Positions 46,177 through 59,926 of a stretch of 64,000 nucleotides of DNA are shown piece by piece. Numbering within the stretch: the first letter of the stretch is position 1; every line of letters starts with the position of its first letter. The stretch covers positions 124,001-188,000 of the forward strand of contig NZ_CAJGBN010000012.1 in assembly GCF_904426505.1 (NCBI RefSeq), read 5' to 3'. Source of the DNA: Rubrivivax sp. A210 (GTDB taxonomy: Bacteria; Pseudomonadota; Gammaproteobacteria; Burkholderiales; Burkholderiaceae_C). The notes under the pieces are model-generated. The model was not told where the DNA came from. It saw only the letters and a list, made by a program, of their open reading frames with translations, and ran no database searches. The translations under genes and the position numbers were made by a program.

Positions 46177-46626
46177 TCAAGCCCGGCCGGTCGAGCCGAA
46201 ACCGCCCGCGCCGCGCGCCGAGGCGTCGAAGTCTTCGACGACGCGAAAGGCCGCCTGCACCACCGGCACGATGACCATTTGCGCGATGCGCTCCAGCGGT
46301 TGCACCGTGTAGGCGGCGCTGCCGCGGTTCCAGCAGCTCACCATCAGCGGTCCCTGGTAGTCGCTGTCGATCAGGCCCACCAGATTGCCCAGCACGATGC
46401 CGTGCTTGTGGCCCAGGCCCGAGCGCGGCAGCAGCATGGCCGCCAGGCCCGGATCGGCGATGTGTACGGCCAGGCCGGTGGGGATGAGGGCGGCCTGGCC
46501 GGGCGCGAGCCGCAGCGGCTCGTCCAGGCAGGCGCGCAGGTCGAGGCCCGCGCTGCCGGGCGTGGCATAGGCCGGCAGCTGCGCCGCCACGCGCTCATCC
46601 AGAACCTTGATCTCGATGACGGTCAT
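46177..46626 (-). CDS. dut: deoxyuridine 5'-triphosphate nucleotidohydrolase
   Basis: This 149-residue protein has the five dUTPase motifs: [46 protein letters not shown] and the C-terminal GFGSTGR. It hydrolyses dUTP. The ATG overlaps the coaBC stop by 4 bp. Confidence 0.97.
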   Translation of the reverse strand: MTVIEIKVLDERVAAQLPAYATPGSAGLDLRACLDEPLRLAPGQAALIPTGLAVHIADPGLAAMLLPRSGLGHKHGIVLGNLVGLIDSDYQGPLMVSCWNRGSAAYTVQPLERIAQMVIVPVVQAAFRVVEDFDASARGAGGFGSTGRA

Positions 46627-47852
46627 GCGCCACCCTGGGCCGCCATACGGCGCGCGATCTCGATCACCAGCTGGCGCGCCAGCGTGAGCTTGTCGCCGCG
46701 CGGCAGCGCCTGCTCGCCATCGGCATCGACCAGCACCAACTCGTTGTCGTCGCGGCCGAAAGTGGCGGGGCCGTTGTTGGCCACGATCAGCGGCACGCCC
46801 TTGCGCACCCGCTTCTGGCGCGCGTGCGCCAGGACATCGTGGCTCTCGGCCGCAAAGCCCACGCACCAGGGGCGCTCAGCAGCCGGCAGGCGGGCCACGG
46901 AGGCCAGGATGTCGGGGTTCTCGACGAAGGCCAGGGCCGGCGGCTGGCCGCTGCCATCCTTCTTGATCTTCTGCGCCGCACTCTGCGCAGGCCGCCAGTC
47001 GGCCACCGCGGCGGTAGCGACGAAGACATCGTGGCGCCGGGCCTGGGGCAACACCGCAGCCAGCATCTGCTCGGCGCTCTGCACGTCGATGCGGACCACG
47101 CCGCGCGGCGTGGCCAGGGCCACCGGGCCGGCCACCAGGGTGACCTCGGCACCGGCTTCGGCCGCGGCGCGTGCGATGGCAAAGCCCATCTTGCCGCTGG
47201 AAAGGTTGGTGATGCCGCGCACTGGGTCGATGGCCTCGAAGGTGGGGCCAGCCGTCACCAGCAGCCTGCGGCCGGCCAGCAGCTTGGGCTGGAAGAAGGC
47301 GATCAGCTCGTCGCACAACTCGGCCGCCTCGAGCATGCGGCCGTCGCCGATCTCGCCGCAGGCCTGGTCACCGGCCGCCGGCCCCAGCAGCCGGGCGCCA
47401 TCGGCCGCCACCTGGGCCACGTTGCGTTGGGTGGCCGGGTGCGCCCACATCTCGCGGTTCATCGCCGGCGCCAGCAGCAGTGGGCAGTGCTCGATGGGGC
47501 GGGCCAGGCAGAGCAGGCTCAGCAACTCGTCGGCGCGGCCCTGGGCCAGGCGGGCGATGAAATCGGCGCTGGCCGGGGCCACCAGGATGGCATCGGCCTG
47601 GCGCGACAGGTTGATGTGCGCCATGTTGTTGGGCTCGCGCGCATCCCACTGGCTGGCAGCCACCGGGCGTCCGCTCAGCGCCTGCATCGTGACCGGCGTG
47701 ATGAACTGCTGCGCCGCCTCGGTCATCACCACCTGCACGGTGGCGCCGGCCTTCACCAGCAGCCGCGTCAGCTCGGCCGCCTTGTAGCAGGCCACGCCGC
47801 CGCTGAGACCGAGCACGATGTGGCGGCCCTGCAGGGCCTGCACTTCCGACAT
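46623..47852 (-). CDS. coaBC: bifunctional phosphopantothenoylcysteine decarboxylase/phosphopantothenate-cysteine ligase
   Basis: This 409-residue protein has an N-terminal CoaC flavoprotein domain ([43 protein letters not shown]) and a C-terminal CoaB domain ([32 protein letters not shown]). It carries out two CoA biosynthesis steps and is paired with dut as in many proteobacteria. Confidence 0.96.
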   Translation of the reverse strand: MSEVQALQGRHIVLGLSGGVACYKAAELTRLLVKAGATVQVVMTEAAQQFITPVTMQALSGRPVAASQWDAREPNNMAHINLSRQADAILVAPASADFIARLAQGRADELLSLLCLARPIEHCPLLLAPAMNREMWAHPATQRNVAQVAADGARLLGPAAGDQACGEIGDGRMLEAAELCDELIAFFQPKLLAGRRLLVTAGPTFEAIDPVRGITNLSSGKMGFAIARAAAEAGAEVTLVAGPVALATPRGVVRIDVQSAEQMLAAVLPQARRHDVFVATAAVADWRPAQSAAQKIKKDGSGQPPALAFVENPDILASVARLPAAERPWCVGFAAESHDVLAHARQKRVRKGVPLIVANNGPATFGRDDNELVLVDADGEQALPRGDKLTLARQLVIEIARRMAAQGGA

Positions 47853-47873
47853 GGGTGGCTCCGGATCAGGCGC

Positions 47874-48662
<789 letters not shown>

Positions 48663-48680
48663 GGTGGGGCGCTCCTCGGG

Positions 48681-49229
48681 TCAGGCCTCGGGGGGCCAGG
48701 CCAGGGTCGGGGGGTTGGGATGGAGACGGGCCATGCTCAGCACGTCGGTGTAGACGCCGTGGCGCATCGCATAGCCGCGGTGGAGGCCTTCTTCGCGAAA
48801 GTCGAAGCGACGATACAGCGCAATCGCGCGCTCGTTGTCGGCGAAAACGGTGAGCTCGATGCGCAGCAGCTGGGCCCAGCCGTCGGCGTAGTCGCACAAG
48901 GCCTGCATCAGCGCCTTGCCCACGCCCTGGCCCTGGGCCTCGCGTGCGACGCTGATGCCCAGCATCGCCGCGTGGCGCCGGCGCAGCTGGGGCATGGGAT
49001 GGAGGCCGGCACTGCCGACCAGGACGCCGCCGCGCTCGGCCACCAGGTGCAGGTGGTCGGCGCGTGACGGCGTGTTGTTGTCGGCCAGCCGCGCGTGCCA
49101 CTGCTCGTCGCTGGAAAAGGGCAGCTGCATGAGGCCGGGATAGACCTCGGGGTCGCCCATCATGCGGGCGAACTCGGCCGCGTCGCGCGTGGTGGCGCGG
49201 CGCAGCGTGAGGGTGCCGGCCTCGTCCAC
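48681..49229 (-). CDS. GNAT family N-acetyltransferase
   Basis: This 182-residue protein has the RRATTRDAAEFARMMGDPEVYPGLMQLPF start, EAQGQGVGKALM acetyl-CoA loop and IALYRRFDFREEG motif. The start is placed at GTG 49229, which has GAGG 8 nt upstream and lies 11 bp after the alaS stop; the longer open frame above is the shadow of alaS. Substrate unknown. Confidence 0.85.
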   Translation of the reverse strand: MDEAGTLTLRRATTRDAAEFARMMGDPEVYPGLMQLPFSSDEQWHARLADNNTPSRADHLHLVAERGGVLVGSAGLHPMPQLRRRHAAMLGISVAREAQGQGVGKALMQALCDYADGWAQLLRIELTVFADNERAIALYRRFDFREEGLHRGYAMRHGVYTDVLSMARLHPNPPTLAWPPEA

Positions 49230-49240
49230 GGCGCCCTCGG

Positions 49241-51874
<2,634 letters not shown>

Positions 51875-51900
51875 GGGCGGCAACAGCTCAGTAGAGGTTT

Positions 51901-52302
51901 TCAGTTCAGGACTTCGATACCCAGCCCACGGGCCGCGTCGACGAGACGCGCGTCGTGCGAGGCCATGGGGCAGCGGCGCGACAGCGCCATGTCGATGTAC
52001 AGGGCGTCGTAGGGCGTGAGGTCGTGGGTGGTGGACAGTTCCAGGTGGCGCAGCGGATCGTTGACGCGCGGCGACACCAGTTCAACCTCCAGCGCCGCCA
52101 GATGGGAGCACAGCCCACGGGCCAGTGCCAGGTCGAAGCGACGCCGGCGCACGCCATTGCGCATGGCGCTGGCCACTTCGAGAGGCCAGATGAAGGGCGC
52201 CACGAGTTCGCTGCCCAACACCCCGCGCATACCTGCAGGCCGCTGCTCGTCGGGCATCACGCAGGCCAGGGCGTAGGACGCGTCGATGACGACCTGGCTC
52301 AT
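51901..52302 (-). CDS. PIN-domain toxin (VapC-like), second module
   Basis: This 133-residue PIN protein begins [19 protein letters not shown], with acidic residues in [13 protein letters not shown] and [12 protein letters not shown]. It is a probable ribonuclease toxin. Its ATG overlaps the antitoxin stop (ATGA). It is unrelated in its partner to the first module (Phd-type here, RHH-type there). Confidence 0.88.
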   Translation of the reverse strand: MSQVVIDASYALACVMPDEQRPAGMRGVLGSELVAPFIWPLEVASAMRNGVRRRRFDLALARGLCSHLAALEVELVSPRVNDPLRHLELSTTHDLTPYDALYIDMALSRRCPMASHDARLVDAARGLGIEVLN

Positions 52303-52607
52303 TCGATGCGGCCCGTGGCAACCGACCAGACGCGTTCATCCCGCTCTTCGCGGCCCTCGCGAACCCACTCGACGATTTCTTCGGTGGTCAAGGGTTCACC
52401 GCGCTGGGCGATCTCGCGCCCGATCTGCTGCATCGCCGCCACCGCCTTCAGGCGGCGCTCGAGCAATGCCGCCGACACGCCCACGAAGGGCACGATCTTG
52501 GCCACCGGCTTGTTGTGGCGGGTGATGATGACTTCCTCGCCGCGCTCGGCGCGGGCGATCAGTTCCGACAAATGGGTCTTGGCTTCGAACAGGCCTATGG
52601 ATTCCAT
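52299..52607 (-). CDS. Phd/YefM-type antitoxin
   Basis: This 102-residue protein begins MESIGLFEAKTHLSELIARAERGEEVIITRHNKPVAKIVPF, the characteristic Phd/YefM N-terminal dimerisation and DNA-binding fold. The C-terminal half neutralises the PIN toxin. The operon ends just upstream of alaS on the same strand. Confidence 0.9.
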   Translation of the reverse strand: MESIGLFEAKTHLSELIARAERGEEVIITRHNKPVAKIVPFVGVSAALLERRLKAVAAMQQIGREIAQRGEPLTTEEIVEWVREGREERDERVWSVATGRIE

Positions 52608-52660
52608 GGCGGCGCCGGGACTGGTTGAATCAACCAGATTCTATGCGCGGCAGGCGGCGC

Positions 52661-54076
52661 TCAGGCCGCTGCCTGCTGGCCCTGCTGCTCGATTTGCGCA
52701 GCCAGAAAGCCGAACAGGCGCTCGTCATTGCTGAAGGCGACATTGAAGCGCAGCCAGCCGGTGGGCCGCGGCTCGACCAGGAAGAGCTGGCCCGGGCCGA
52801 GCATGATGCCCTGGCCCACGGCGGCGCGCGAGGCCTCGGCGCTGTCGGGCAGGTCGGGGTGGCGCGCCCACAGGTAGAGGCCGGCCTTGGGCTCGCCAAA
52901 GAGCTCGAAGCCCAGGCCGCGCAGGCGCTGGCCGACCACGCCGTGGGCCTCGGCCAGGCGTTCGCGCAAGCCTTTCAGGTGCTTGCGCCAACGGCCCTCG
53001 GTGAGGGCCCCGTGGGCCAGGCGCTCGGTGAGGTCGGACGAGGTCAGGCCCGAGACCATCTTGAGCCGCGCCAGCCCGTCCAGCAGATCCTGGCGCGCGG
53101 CGACGAAGCCGACGCGGATATTGGGCGAGATGGTCTTGGAATAGCTGCCGATGTGGACCACGCGCCGCAGCTGATCCAGGCTGGCGAGCGTCGAGCGCGG
53201 CTCGGGATCGAGGTCGGCATAGATGTCGTTCTCGATCACCGTCAGGTCGTGGCTCTCGGCCAGCTGCAGCAGGCGGTGCAGCATGGCCGGCCGCGCCACC
53301 GCGTTGCAGGGGCTTTGAAGGCGCGGCTGGGTGAAGAAGACGCGGGGCTTGTGCTCGATCAGGGCCGCTTCCAGCGCCGCCAGGTCGTAGCCGTCTGGCG
53401 TGCGCGGCACGCCGACCAGGCGCGCGCCCAAGAAGCGCAACATGAACATCAGGTTGGGGTAGCCGGGGTCGTCCACCAGCACGGCGTCGCCGGGCTTGAC
53501 CAGGCGGCGCGCGATCAGGTCCAGCGCCTGGCTCGAGCCCTGGGTCAACAGCACGTTGGGGGCCTCGACGCCGATCTGGCGCTCGCCCAGGTTTTCGGCG
53601 ATCAGCATGCGCAGCGCCAGATGGCCCTGGGGCAGGCCGTAGCCGCCCAGTTCCACACCGTCGGCCGCCAGCTGGCGCAGGCTGCGCCGCACGCCGTCCT
53701 CGAACAGCCAGTCCTGTGGCAGCCAGCCGCAACCGGCCTTGAGCGCGAGGCTGCGGCTCTCGAAGATCTGCTGCAGGTACCAGCTGCCGTCGAAGCTGAG
53801 GTCGGCCGGGGCGCGGTCGGGCGCCTCGCCGGGCTCGCCAGCGCGCCACTTGACGAAGAAGCCGGCGTTGCCGCGCGACACCACCCAACCCTGGGCCACC
53901 AGCCGGTCGTAGGCCTCGACGACGGTGAACACGCTGACCCCGTGCGAGACCGCGAAGGCGCGGATGGACGGCAGCTTGGCCCCGGCGCGCAGGGTCTGGG
54001 CCGAGATGAGCTGGCGCAGACCGTCCACGATCTGGGCCACCAGCGGCATCGGCGAATCGGGTTGGATGGCGAGCAT
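52661..54076 (-). CDS. MocR-family PLP-dependent transcriptional regulator (GabR-like)
   Basis: This 471-residue protein has an N-terminal GntR winged helix (residues ~8-75: LRQLISAQTLRAGAKLPSIRAFAVSHGVSVFTVVEAYDRLVAQGWV). A fold-type I aminotransferase-like domain follows, with DDPGYPN and the PLP lysine in IGSYSKTISPNIRVGFV. MocR/GabR proteins sense an amine or GABA as a PLP adduct and control the divergent gene. Here that is a GABA transaminase, 153 bp away. ATG 54076 is chosen as the conserved start. Confidence 0.92.
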   Translation of the reverse strand: MLAIQPDSPMPLVAQIVDGLRQLISAQTLRAGAKLPSIRAFAVSHGVSVFTVVEAYDRLVAQGWVVSRGNAGFFVKWRAGEPGEAPDRAPADLSFDGSWYLQQIFESRSLALKAGCGWLPQDWLFEDGVRRSLRQLAADGVELGGYGLPQGHLALRMLIAENLGERQIGVEAPNVLLTQGSSQALDLIARRLVKPGDAVLVDDPGYPNLMFMLRFLGARLVGVPRTPDGYDLAALEAALIEHKPRVFFTQPRLQSPCNAVARPAMLHRLLQLAESHDLTVIENDIYADLDPEPRSTLASLDQLRRVVHIGSYSKTISPNIRVGFVAARQDLLDGLARLKMVSGLTSSDLTERLAHGALTEGRWRKHLKGLRERLAEAHGVVGQRLRGLGFELFGEPKAGLYLWARHPDLPDSAEASRAAVGQGIMLGPGQLFLVEPRPTGWLRFNVAFSNDERLFGFLAAQIEQQGQQAAA

Positions 54077-54228
54077 GCCCCAAATCAGGGAGAAAACCGG
54101 CAGGAAAGGGAAATCCCGTAGCGGTCGCCGACCCTGCACAGTCAGCGGCGGTTTGGCGGGCCGTGTACATGGTAGCGCGGCGCCGGCGCGCCTAAAGTGC
54201 GCCCACCGCAGACCCGAAAGCCCCCACC

Positions 54229-55521
54229 ATGCAACGCGAACCCCAGCTCACCAACGCCGCCCTGATGGCCCGCCGCCATGCCGCCGTGGCGCGCGGCGTC
54301 GGCCAGGCGCACGAGATCTTCGTCGCCCGCGCCCTCAACGCCGAACTCTGGGACGTGGAAGGCCGCCGCTACATCGATTTCGCCGGCGGCATCGCCGTGC
54401 TCAACACCGGCCACTGCCACCCGGCGGTGACGGCCGCCGTGCGCCAGCAGCTCGAGCTCTACACCCACACCTGCTTCCAGGTCGTGGCCTACGAGTCCTA
54501 TGTCGAACTGGCCGAGCGCCTGAACGCCCTCGCCCCGGGCGCCTTTGCGAAGAAGACGCTGTTCCTGACCACCGGCGCCGAGGCGGTGGAGAACGCGGTG
54601 AAGATCGCGCGCAGCCACACCGGGCGCGGCGGCATCATCGCCTTCGGCGGCGGCTACCACGGCCGCACCCTGCTGACCCTGGGGCTGACCGGCAAGGTGG
54701 CGCCCTACAAGCTGGGCTTCGGACCCTTCCCGGGCGAGGTCTTCCACGCCCTGTTCCCGAACGAGCTGCACGGCGTGAGCGTCGAGGACGCGCTGGATTC
54801 GGTGCGTGCGATCTTCAAGAACGACATCGAGGCCACGCGCGTGGCCGCCTTCATCGTCGAGCCGGTGCAGGGCGAGGGCGGCTTCTACATCGCGCCGCCG
54901 GCCTTCATCGCCGGCCTGCGCAAGATCGCCGACGAACACGGCATCCTGCTCATTGCCGACGAGGTGCAGACCGGCGCCGGCCGCACCGGCACCTGGTTCG
55001 CCAGCGAGCAATGGCCGGTGGCGCCCGACCTCATCTGCACCGCCAAGTCGCTGGCCGGCGGCTTCCCGATCTCGGGCGTGGTCGGCCGCGCCGAGGTGAT
55101 GGACGCGCCCGCCCCCGGCGGCCTGGGCGGCACCTATGCCGGCTCGCCGCTGGGCTGCGCCGCCGCGCTGGCCGTGCTGCAGGCCTTCGAAGACGAAAAG
55201 CTGCTGGCACGCGCCCAGGCCATGGGCGAGAACCTGGTGCAGGGCCTCAAGGCCATCGCCAGCCGCGTGCCGGCCATCGGCGATGTGCGCGGCCTGGGCG
55301 CGATGGTCGCCATCGAGCTGTTCCAGGGCGGCGACAAGCACCGCCCCGACGCCGACCTCACCAAGCGCGTGGTCGCCGAGGCGGCGCGGCGCGGCCTCAT
55401 CCTGCTGTCCTGCGGCAGCTACGGCAACGTGGTCCGCATCCTGGTGCCGCTGACCGCGCCCGACGCCCTGGTGGCCGAGGGCCTGGCCATCCTGGCCGAC
55501 AGCTTCGCAGCCTGCGCCTGA
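54229..55521 (+). CDS. gabT: 4-aminobutyrate--2-oxoglutarate transaminase
   Basis: This 430-residue class III aminotransferase contains LNTGHCHPAV, TTGAEAVENAVKIARSHTGR, FGGGYHGRTLLTLGLTG, LLIADEVQTGAGRTG and the PLP lysine in CTAKSLAGGFPISG. It converts GABA to succinate semialdehyde. It heads an operon ending with gabD and containing a polyamine-type ABC transporter, and its stop overlaps the next ATG by one base. Confidence 0.94.
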   Translation: MQREPQLTNAALMARRHAAVARGVGQAHEIFVARALNAELWDVEGRRYIDFAGGIAVLNTGHCHPAVTAAVRQQLELYTHTCFQVVAYESYVELAERLNALAPGAFAKKTLFLTTGAEAVENAVKIARSHTGRGGIIAFGGGYHGRTLLTLGLTGKVAPYKLGFGPFPGEVFHALFPNELHGVSVEDALDSVRAIFKNDIEATRVAAFIVEPVQGEGGFYIAPPAFIAGLRKIADEHGILLIADEVQTGAGRTGTWFASEQWPVAPDLICTAKSLAGGFPISGVVGRAEVMDAPAPGGLGGTYAGSPLGCAAALAVLQAFEDEKLLARAQAMGENLVQGLKAIASRVPAIGDVRGLGAMVAIELFQGGDKHRPDADLTKRVVAEAARRGLILLSCGSYGNVVRILVPLTAPDALVAEGLAILADSFAACA

Positions 55522-56672
55522 TGGCCACCCTGCCCGCCCCCGCCGGCGCGGCGCCGGCAGCCACGGCCAACCCGCAGGCGCGGCCCGCTTCGGCCAAGCC
55601 GCTGGTCCACTTTGCCGGCGTGCAGAAAACCTACGACGGCCAGCACCTGGTAGTGCGCCAGCTCGACCTGGAGATCCAGCGCGGCGAGTTCCTCACGCTG
55701 TTGGGCCCCTCGGGCAGCGGCAAGACGACGACGCTGATGATGCTGGCCGGCTTCGAATCGCCCACGGCCGGCGAGATATTGCTCGATGGCCACCCGATCA
55801 CGCGCACGCCGCCGCACAAGCGCAACTTCGGCATGGTGTTCCAGAACTACGCCCTCTTCCCGCACCTGACGGTGGGCGCCAACGTGGCCTATCCGCTCAC
55901 CGTGCGCGGCGTGGCCAAGGCCGAGCAGGCCGAGCGCGTGGCCAAGGCGCTGGACATGGTGCGCCTCACCGGCATGGCGGCACGCTACCCGGGCCAGCTC
56001 TCGGGCGGCCAGCAGCAACGCGTGGCGCTGGCGCGCGCCCTCGTCTTCAACCCGCAGCTGGTGCTGATGGACGAGCCGCTGGGCGCGCTGGACAAGCAGC
56101 TGCGCGAGCACATGCAGATCGAGCTGAAGGAGTTGCACCGCCAGCTCGGCGTGACCTTCGTCTACGTCACCCACGACCAGGGCGAGGCGTTGACCATGAG
56201 CGACCGCGTCGCCGTCTTCAACGACGGCGAGATCCAGCAGATCGCCCCAGTGACCGAGATGTACGAGGCGCCCAGCAACCGCTTCGTCGCCAGCTTCATC
56301 GGCGACGGCACGGTGCTGAACGGCACCGTGCGCGCCAGCGATGGCGACCGCTGCGGCATCGTGCTGCCCGACGGTCGCGTCGTCACCGGCCTCAACGTCA
56401 ACGACGCCCGGGTGGGTGCCACCGTGCAGGCCGGCATCCGGCCCGAGCGCATCGTGCTGCACCGCCAGGCCCTGCCCGGCCGTGCCAACCAGTTGCAGGC
56501 CCAGGTGATCGACGTGATCTACTTCGGCGACCACCTGCGCGCGTTGTGCCGCGTAGCCGACGGCCAGCCCGAGGCCACCGTCAAGCTGCCGCTGTCCAGC
56601 CCCTGGCTGCCGCACGAGGGCGACGAGGTGGTGCTGGAACTGCCCATCGAGTTCACCCGCGTCTACGCTTGA
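55521..56672 (+). CDS. polyamine-type ABC transporter ATP-binding protein (PotA-like)
   Basis: This 383-residue protein has Walker [12 protein letters not shown], signature [15 protein letters not shown], Walker [14 protein letters not shown] and a C-terminal TOBE-like domain (residues ~300-375). The N-terminus carries a ~25-residue Ala/Pro-rich extension. It energises uptake with the two permeases and binding protein downstream; the gab context points to GABA, putrescine or a related amine. Confidence 0.93.
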   Translation: MATLPAPAGAAPAATANPQARPASAKPLVHFAGVQKTYDGQHLVVRQLDLEIQRGEFLTLLGPSGSGKTTTLMMLAGFESPTAGEILLDGHPITRTPPHKRNFGMVFQNYALFPHLTVGANVAYPLTVRGVAKAEQAERVAKALDMVRLTGMAARYPGQLSGGQQQRVALARALVFNPQLVLMDEPLGALDKQLREHMQIELKELHRQLGVTFVYVTHDQGEALTMSDRVAVFNDGEIQQIAPVTEMYEAPSNRFVASFIGDGTVLNGTVRASDGDRCGIVLPDGRVVTGLNVNDARVGATVQAGIRPERIVLHRQALPGRANQLQAQVIDVIYFGDHLRALCRVADGQPEATVKLPLSSPWLPHEGDEVVLELPIEFTRVYA

Positions 56673-56721
56673 TCCGCGCCTGATTTCTCACCGCTACTCC
56701 AACCCCCAAGGAAGACCCGCC

Positions 56722-57741
56722 ATGAAGAAGATCGTCCTCGTTGCTGCCCTCGTCGCCGCGCTGCCCGCGCTGGCCCAGCAGCTCACCATCGTCAACTTCG
56801 GCGGCGCCAACGCCAACGCGCAGAAGAAGGCCTTCTACGAGGCCTTCGAGAAGAAGGGCAACAAGCTGGTGGCGGTGGAATACAACGGTGAGCAGGCCAA
56901 GATCAAGGCCATGGTCGAGACCAAGAACGTCACCTGGGACGTGGTCGAGGTCGAATCGCCGGATGTCGCACGCGGCTGCGACGAAGGCCTGTTCGAGCGC
57001 CTGGACTGGGCCAAGGTCGGCGCCAAGGCCGATTTCGTGCCGGCCGCCGTCACCGAATGCGGCATCGGCATCTTCGTCTGGTCCACCGTGATGGCCTACG
57101 ACGGCGACAAGCTCAAGACCGCGCCCAAGAGCTGGGCCGATTTCTGGGACGTGAAGAAGATCCCCGGCAAGCGCGGCCTGCGCAAGGGCGCCCGCTACAA
57201 CGTCGAATTCGCCCTCATGGCCGACGGCGTGAAGGCGGCCGACGTCTACAAGCTGCTCGCCACCAAGGAAGGCGCCGACCGCGCCTTCAAGAAGCTGACC
57301 GAGCTCAAGCCCAGCATCCAGTGGTGGGAGGCCGGCGCCCAGCCGCCGCAGTTCCTGGTGGCCGGCGATGTGGTGATGACCACCGCCTACAACGGCCGCA
57401 TCGACGCCGCCAACCGCGAAGGCAAGAAGCTGCAGATCATGTGGGCCGGCGGCATCTATGACCTCGACTACTGGGTCATCCCCAAGGGCACGCCCAACAA
57501 GGCCAAGGCGCTGGAATTCATCGCCTACGCCAGCACGCCCGAGGCCCAGGCCGAATACGCCAGGAACATCGCCTACGGCCCCACCAACACCAAGGCGCTG
57601 GCCAAGCTCGACCCCAAGGTGCTGGCCAACCTGCCCACCGCACCGGCGAATGCCAAGGACGCGCTGCAGTTCAGCGTGAAGTTCTGGGCCGACCAGGGCG
57701 AGCAGCTCGAGAAGCGCTTCGCGGCCTGGGCGGCACAGTAA
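56722..57741 (+). CDS. polyamine-type ABC transporter substrate-binding protein (PotD-like)
   Basis: This 339-residue protein has a signal peptide (MKKIVLVAALVAALPALAQ) and the family pattern LTIVNFGGANANAQKKAFYEAF, WDVVEVES, SWADFWDVKKIPGKRGLRKGARYNVEFALMADG and YDLDYWVIPKGTPNKAKALEFI. It delivers the amine ligand to the permeases. It lies 49 bp after the ATPase gene. Confidence 0.93.
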   Translation: MKKIVLVAALVAALPALAQQLTIVNFGGANANAQKKAFYEAFEKKGNKLVAVEYNGEQAKIKAMVETKNVTWDVVEVESPDVARGCDEGLFERLDWAKVGAKADFVPAAVTECGIGIFVWSTVMAYDGDKLKTAPKSWADFWDVKKIPGKRGLRKGARYNVEFALMADGVKAADVYKLLATKEGADRAFKKLTELKPSIQWWEAGAQPPQFLVAGDVVMTTAYNGRIDAANREGKKLQIMWAGGIYDLDYWVIPKGTPNKAKALEFIAYASTPEAQAEYARNIAYGPTNTKALAKLDPKVLANLPTAPANAKDALQFSVKFWADQGEQLEKRFAAWAAQ

Positions 57742-57745
57742 GCCC

Positions 57746-59020
57746 ATGGGCGCGGCGGCGATGAACACCCTGGTCCTGCCCGGCATCGCCGACCCGCGTG
57801 CGCTGCAGCGGCAGCTGGCGCGCGCCGAGCGGCGGCGCAAGCTGCGCGCCTTCGCGCTCACGCTGCCGCTGCTCGTCTTTCTGCTGCTCACCTTCCTGGT
57901 GCCGCTGGGCGCGCTGCTGATGCGCGCGGTGGAGAACCCCGAGGTCGCCCAGGCCCTGCCGCGCACGGTGGCGGCGCTGCAGGCCTGGCCGCGCGAAGGC
58001 GAGCCTCCCGCGGCCGCCTATGCCGCACTGGCCGCCGACCTCGCGGCCCTGCCCGACCGCGCCGACGCCGGCACGCTGGCGCGGCGGCTCAACTCCGAGG
58101 CGCCGGGCGCGCGCTCGCTGGTGATGAACACCTACAAGGCGCTGCCGCTCGGCGAAGGCGCGACGGCCGCCACGCCCGAGGCCATCAAGGCCAAGCTGCT
58201 GGAGATGGACCCGCGCTGGGCCGAGCCCGGCTACTGGCAGGCCATCGCCAAGAACGGCTCGCGCTGGACGCCCGACTACCTGCTCGCCGCGGTCGACCTG
58301 CGGCGCAGCGCGGCCGGCGATATCGAACGCATGCCGCCCGACCAGCGCGTCTTCGGCCGCATCCTGATCCGCACCTTCGAGATCAGCGCCGTCGTCACCT
58401 TGTTCGCGCTGCTGCTGGGCTATCCGCTGGCCTGGTGGCTGTCCACGCTGCCGCCGCGCAAGGCCAATCTGCTGATGATCCTGGTGCTGGTGCCGTTCTG
58501 GACCTCGATCCTGGTGCGCGTGGCGGCCTGGATCGTGCTGCTGCAGTCGCAGGGGCTGGTCAACCGCGCCCTCATGGGCACGGGCCTGACGGAGCAGCCG
58601 CTGGAACTGCTGTTCAACCGCCTGGGCGTGGTGATCGCGATGGTCCACATCCTGCTGCCCTTCATGATCCTGCCGCTGTACAGCGTGATGAAGAGCGTGC
58701 CACCCACCTTTCTGCGCGCCGCGGTCTCGCTGGGCAGCCCGCCGCTGATCGCCTTCTTCCGCGTCGTCGTGCCGCAAACCTATCCCGGCATCGGCGCCGG
58801 CTCGCTGCTGGTCTTCATCCTCGCCATCGGCTACTACGTCACGCCGGCCCTGCTGGGCGGGCCCGACGACCAGATGCTGAGCTACTACGTCGCGCAGTAC
58901 ACCAATGTCGAGATCAATTGGGGCATGGCCTGCGCCCTGGGCGCGCTGCTGCTCACCGCGACGCTGCTGCTGTATGGCGTCTACCGGCGCATCGTGCGCT
59001 CCGAGCTGAGCCTGGGTTGA
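57746..59020 (+). CDS. polyamine-type ABC transporter permease (PotB-like) with long periplasmic insert
   Basis: This 424-residue protein has TM1 (LRAFALTLPLLVFLLLTFLVPLGALLM), then about 140 residues before the next TM segment. A canonical permease domain follows, with the EAA-like loop AAVSLGSPPLIAFFRVVVPQTYPGI. Typical PotB is ~280-300 residues, so the insert between TM1 and TM2 is unusual, comparable in position to the MalF P2 loop. It is preceded 4 bp upstream by the binding protein stop. Confidence 0.9.
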   Translation: MGAAAMNTLVLPGIADPRALQRQLARAERRRKLRAFALTLPLLVFLLLTFLVPLGALLMRAVENPEVAQALPRTVAALQAWPREGEPPAAAYAALAADLAALPDRADAGTLARRLNSEAPGARSLVMNTYKALPLGEGATAATPEAIKAKLLEMDPRWAEPGYWQAIAKNGSRWTPDYLLAAVDLRRSAAGDIERMPPDQRVFGRILIRTFEISAVVTLFALLLGYPLAWWLSTLPPRKANLLMILVLVPFWTSILVRVAAWIVLLQSQGLVNRALMGTGLTEQPLELLFNRLGVVIAMVHILLPFMILPLYSVMKSVPPTFLRAAVSLGSPPLIAFFRVVVPQTYPGIGAGSLLVFILAIGYYVTPALLGGPDDQMLSYYVAQYTNVEINWGMACALGALLLTATLLLYGVYRRIVRSELSLG

Positions 59021-59033
59021 CGAGGACACCGCC

Positions 59034-59864
59034 ATGAATGCTCTGCAACGTGCCCTGCCGGTCTTTCCCGCCTACGCCACGCCGCTGGACAAGCTCGGCT
59101 GGTGGGCGCTGCGCATCACCTGCGTGGCGGTGCTGGCCTTTCTGCTGCTGCCCATCCTGGTGATCATTCCGCTGTCCTTCAGCAGCAGTTCCTTCCTGGC
59201 CTATCCGATACCGGGCTGGTCGCTCAAGTGGTATCACAACCTCTTCGAGTCGCCCGAGTGGATGCGCGCGGCGCGCAACAGCTTCATCGTCGCGCCCGCG
59301 GCCACGCTCTTGGCCACCACGCTGGGCACGATGGCCGCGGTGGGCCTGGCGCGCACCAACTTTCCCGGCAAGGGCACGCTGATGAGCCTGCTCATCGCGC
59401 CCATGGTCGTGCCCATCGTCGTGGTCGGCGTCGCCACCTACCTCTACTTCGCCCGCATCGGCATTGCCGACACCTACCTCGGCCTCATCGTCGTGCACGC
59501 CGCACTCGGCGCGCCCTTCGTGCTGACCACCGTGCTGGCCACGCTGCAGGGCTTCAACCACAACCTGGTGCGCGCCAGCCTGAGCCTGGGAGCCGGGCCG
59601 CTGGAGACCTTCTTCCGCGTCACCCTGCCGGTGATCGCGCCGGGCGTGATCTCGGGCGCGCTGTTCGCCTTTGCCACCAGCTTCGACGAGGTCGTGGTCA
59701 CCCTCTTCCTCGCCGGCCCCAGCCAGGTGACGCTGCCGCGCCAGATGTTCACCGGCATCCGCGAGAACATCACGCCCACCATCGCCGCGGTGGCGACGCT
59801 GCTGATCCTGTTCACCACCGCCTTGCTGGGCGTGCTCGAATGGCTGCGCGGTCGTCGCGCCTGA
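59034..59864 (+). CDS. polyamine-type ABC transporter permease (PotC-like)
   Basis: This 276-residue permease has six TM segments and the EAA loop RASLSLGAGPLETFFRVTLPVIAPGVISG. It pairs with the preceding permease. It starts 13 bp after it and ends 62 bp before the gabD-like gene. Confidence 0.93.
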   Translation: MNALQRALPVFPAYATPLDKLGWWALRITCVAVLAFLLLPILVIIPLSFSSSSFLAYPIPGWSLKWYHNLFESPEWMRAARNSFIVAPAATLLATTLGTMAAVGLARTNFPGKGTLMSLLIAPMVVPIVVVGVATYLYFARIGIADTYLGLIVVHAALGAPFVLTTVLATLQGFNHNLVRASLSLGAGPLETFFRVTLPVIAPGVISGALFAFATSFDEVVVTLFLAGPSQVTLPRQMFTGIRENITPTIAAVATLLILFTTALLGVLEWLRGRRA

Positions 59865-59926
59865 AGCCCCGGGTTCAGCCCTTCCGCGCCGCCTTAGCAT
59901 AGGCCGCTGCATCGCCAGGAGACACC

